Shown here piece after piece: positions 62,881 through 64,000 of a stretch of DNA of 64,000 nt. The stretch is from Flavobacteriales bacterium (GTDB lineage Bacteria; Bacteroidota; Bacteroidia; Flavobacteriales_D; CAJJDF01), in the NCBI GenBank assembly GCA_018609055.1, contig JABAYJ010000008.1, positions 1-64,000 of the forward strand, given 5' to 3'. A program made the position numbers and the translations under genes. The notes under the pieces were generated by a model. That model had not been told where the DNA came from and ran no database searches. It saw only the letters and a program-made list of their open reading frames with translations. Numbering within the stretch: position 1 is the stretch's first letter; each line of letters begins with the position of its first letter.

Positions 62881-64000
62881 ATGTCGTCATTACAATTCAG
62901 AGAAAAAATTACAAAAGGGTATTCTTTTAAAAAAGATTTTATAACTCTTGGTGGAGCTATGTTCGAAGGAGAATGTATATCGGATACTCATGTAAAAATC
63001 CCTTTGAAAACAATTTCGCGACATGGATTAATTGCCGGAGCTACTGGAACAGGTAAAACCAAAACCTTGCAAGTAATGGCTGAACAGCTATAACTAAAAG
63101 GAATCCCAAGTTTATTAATGGATTTGAAAGGTGATTTATCTGGATTGGCTGCCGAAGGAGAATCTAACGAACATATAATTTGGAGGCATATTTCTATAGG
63201 CGATTTACCTTATGATGCAACTGCACTACCAACAGAATTAATGACAATATCTGGAGATAAAGGGGTTAAGCTAAGAGCAACTATAACTGAGTTTGGTCCT
63301 GTGCTAATGTCAAAAATTTTAGATTTAAATGATACCCAAGGAGGAATATTAGCTTTGGTTTTTAAGTATTGTGATGATAACTCATTGCCTTTATTGGATT
63401 TAAAAGATTTGAAAACTTCCATTCAGTATTTAACTAACGAAGGAAAAGAAGAGATTGAAAAAGAATATGGAGGTTTTTCTAAAGTATCTGTAGCTACTAT
63501 TATTAGAAAATAATAGAACTAGAACAGCAAGGAGCAGAAAATTTCTTTGGAGAGGAATCATTTGATGTAAATGATTTATTGAGACAAGACAAAGATGGCA
63601 AAGGGATTCAGTCAATAATAAGATTAACAAATATTCAGGACAGACCTAAATTGTTTTCTACATTCATGTTGAGTTTGCTAGCCGAAGTTTATGCTAATTT
63701 CCCTGAAGAAGGTGATGATGACGAACCAAAATTAGTGATATTTATAGATGAGGCTCATTTGGTTTTTCGTGAAGCATCTAAAGCTCTTTTGACTCAAATT
63801 GAAGCAATTATAAAGCTAATTAGATCTAAAGGAGTTGGGATTTACTTCTGTACTCAAAACCCAACAGATATTCCTGATATTGTATTGAGTCAGTTAGGGT
63901 TAAAAATCCAGCATGCATTAAGAGCATTCACTGCTAAAGACAGAAAAGCAATTACCAAAACAACTGAAAACTATCCTGATTCTGAGTTTTATGATACTGA
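62881..64000 (+). pseudogene. HerA-like ATPase (DUF853 family), broken by stop and frameshift, 3' partial
   Basis: The protein begins SSLQFREKITKGYSF with Walker A GATGTGKTKT. An in-frame TAA at 63091-63093 (codon 71, QL-stop-LKGIPSLLMD) interrupts an otherwise continuous frame. A second break lies at 63508-63513, where an A-run appears one base short. After it the frame resumes with IIELEQQGAENFFGEESFD and continues to the window edge through Walker B VIFIDEAHLVF and TQNPTDIP. All segments belong to one DUF853/YjgR-like helicase-type ATPase. Two independent lesions suggest a real pseudogene, though sequencing error in the A-run could explain one. The start is ATG 62881; the promoter box is intact. 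Confidence 0.9.

Noticed and set aside
1..64000. CRISPR arrays, rRNA genes and insertion-sequence transposases
   Set aside because: No regularly spaced direct repeats, no rRNA-like sequence and no DDE transposase frame were seen.

Overview
The window looks like a chromosomal segment of a low-GC Bacteroidota, probably Flavobacteriales. Pointers are several proteins ending in type IX secretion (T9SS) sorting domains, a T9SS Plug (DUF5103) protein, TonB-dependent receptors with carboxypeptidase-regulatory domains, LytTR two-component signalling and promoters of the TAnnTTTG type. No species can be named from the sequence alone.

Bases 1 to about 14,965 are an integrated mobile element that ends against a tRNA-His gene. 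It is read entirely on the + strand and is tightly packed: most genes overlap by 4 to 26 bases or lie a few bases apart. In order it carries the end of an unknown gene; three consecutive short, beta-rich proteins (candidate jelly-roll capsid or spike proteins); small unknown and coiled-coil proteins; a membrane protein with two annexin-like repeats; a membrane-anchored peptidoglycan-binding protein; a tail-anchored YkuD-like cell-wall enzyme; a small membrane/coiled-coil protein; a 1556-residue methyltransferase-helicase fusion resembling strawberry-notch and phage DarB antirestriction proteins; a RecA/RadA-like ATPase; a patatin-like phospholipase; and a large serine recombinase whose reading frame runs through the tRNA terminator and antisense to the tRNA. 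There are no recognisable tail, portal, terminase or conjugation genes in view. My leading reading is a tailless, possibly membrane-containing provirus or a capsid-using relative. The capsid assignment is inference and needs structure prediction.

From 15.1 to 24.3 kb is ordinary chromosome: a LytTR regulator with its TPR histidine kinase, a SIMPL protein, a VWA-rhodanese lipoprotein, a TlpA-like thiol protein and urocanate hydratase. From 24.4 to 29.1 kb lie a decayed T9SS sorting-domain fragment and a 1424-residue T9SS adhesin with a recent in-frame tandem duplication.

From 29.2 to 34.4 kb is a vitamin B12 uptake operon on the minus strand. It is headed by a clear cobalamin riboswitch and encodes a DUF4465 protein, a second T9SS surface protein, a BtuB-like receptor and a BtuG-like beta-propeller lipoprotein. 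From 34.5 to 44.2 kb are the T9SS Plug protein, an acetyltransferase, an ALDH7-type dehydrogenase, an arylsulfotransferase-like T9SS protein, a small unknown protein, another TonB-dependent receptor and SelO.

The remainder is housekeeping: NYN/OST-HTH protein, thiamine-binding protein, long-chain acyl-CoA synthetase, TfoX-like protein (no normal start codon), AddB-like nuclease, putative porin, PaaI thioesterase, a Fur-STAS-purA-OstA-glycosyltransferase run, accA, a HEAT-repeat protein, truncated haemoglobin, and a HerA-like (DUF853) ATPase gene broken by an in-frame stop and a one-base frameshift at the right edge.
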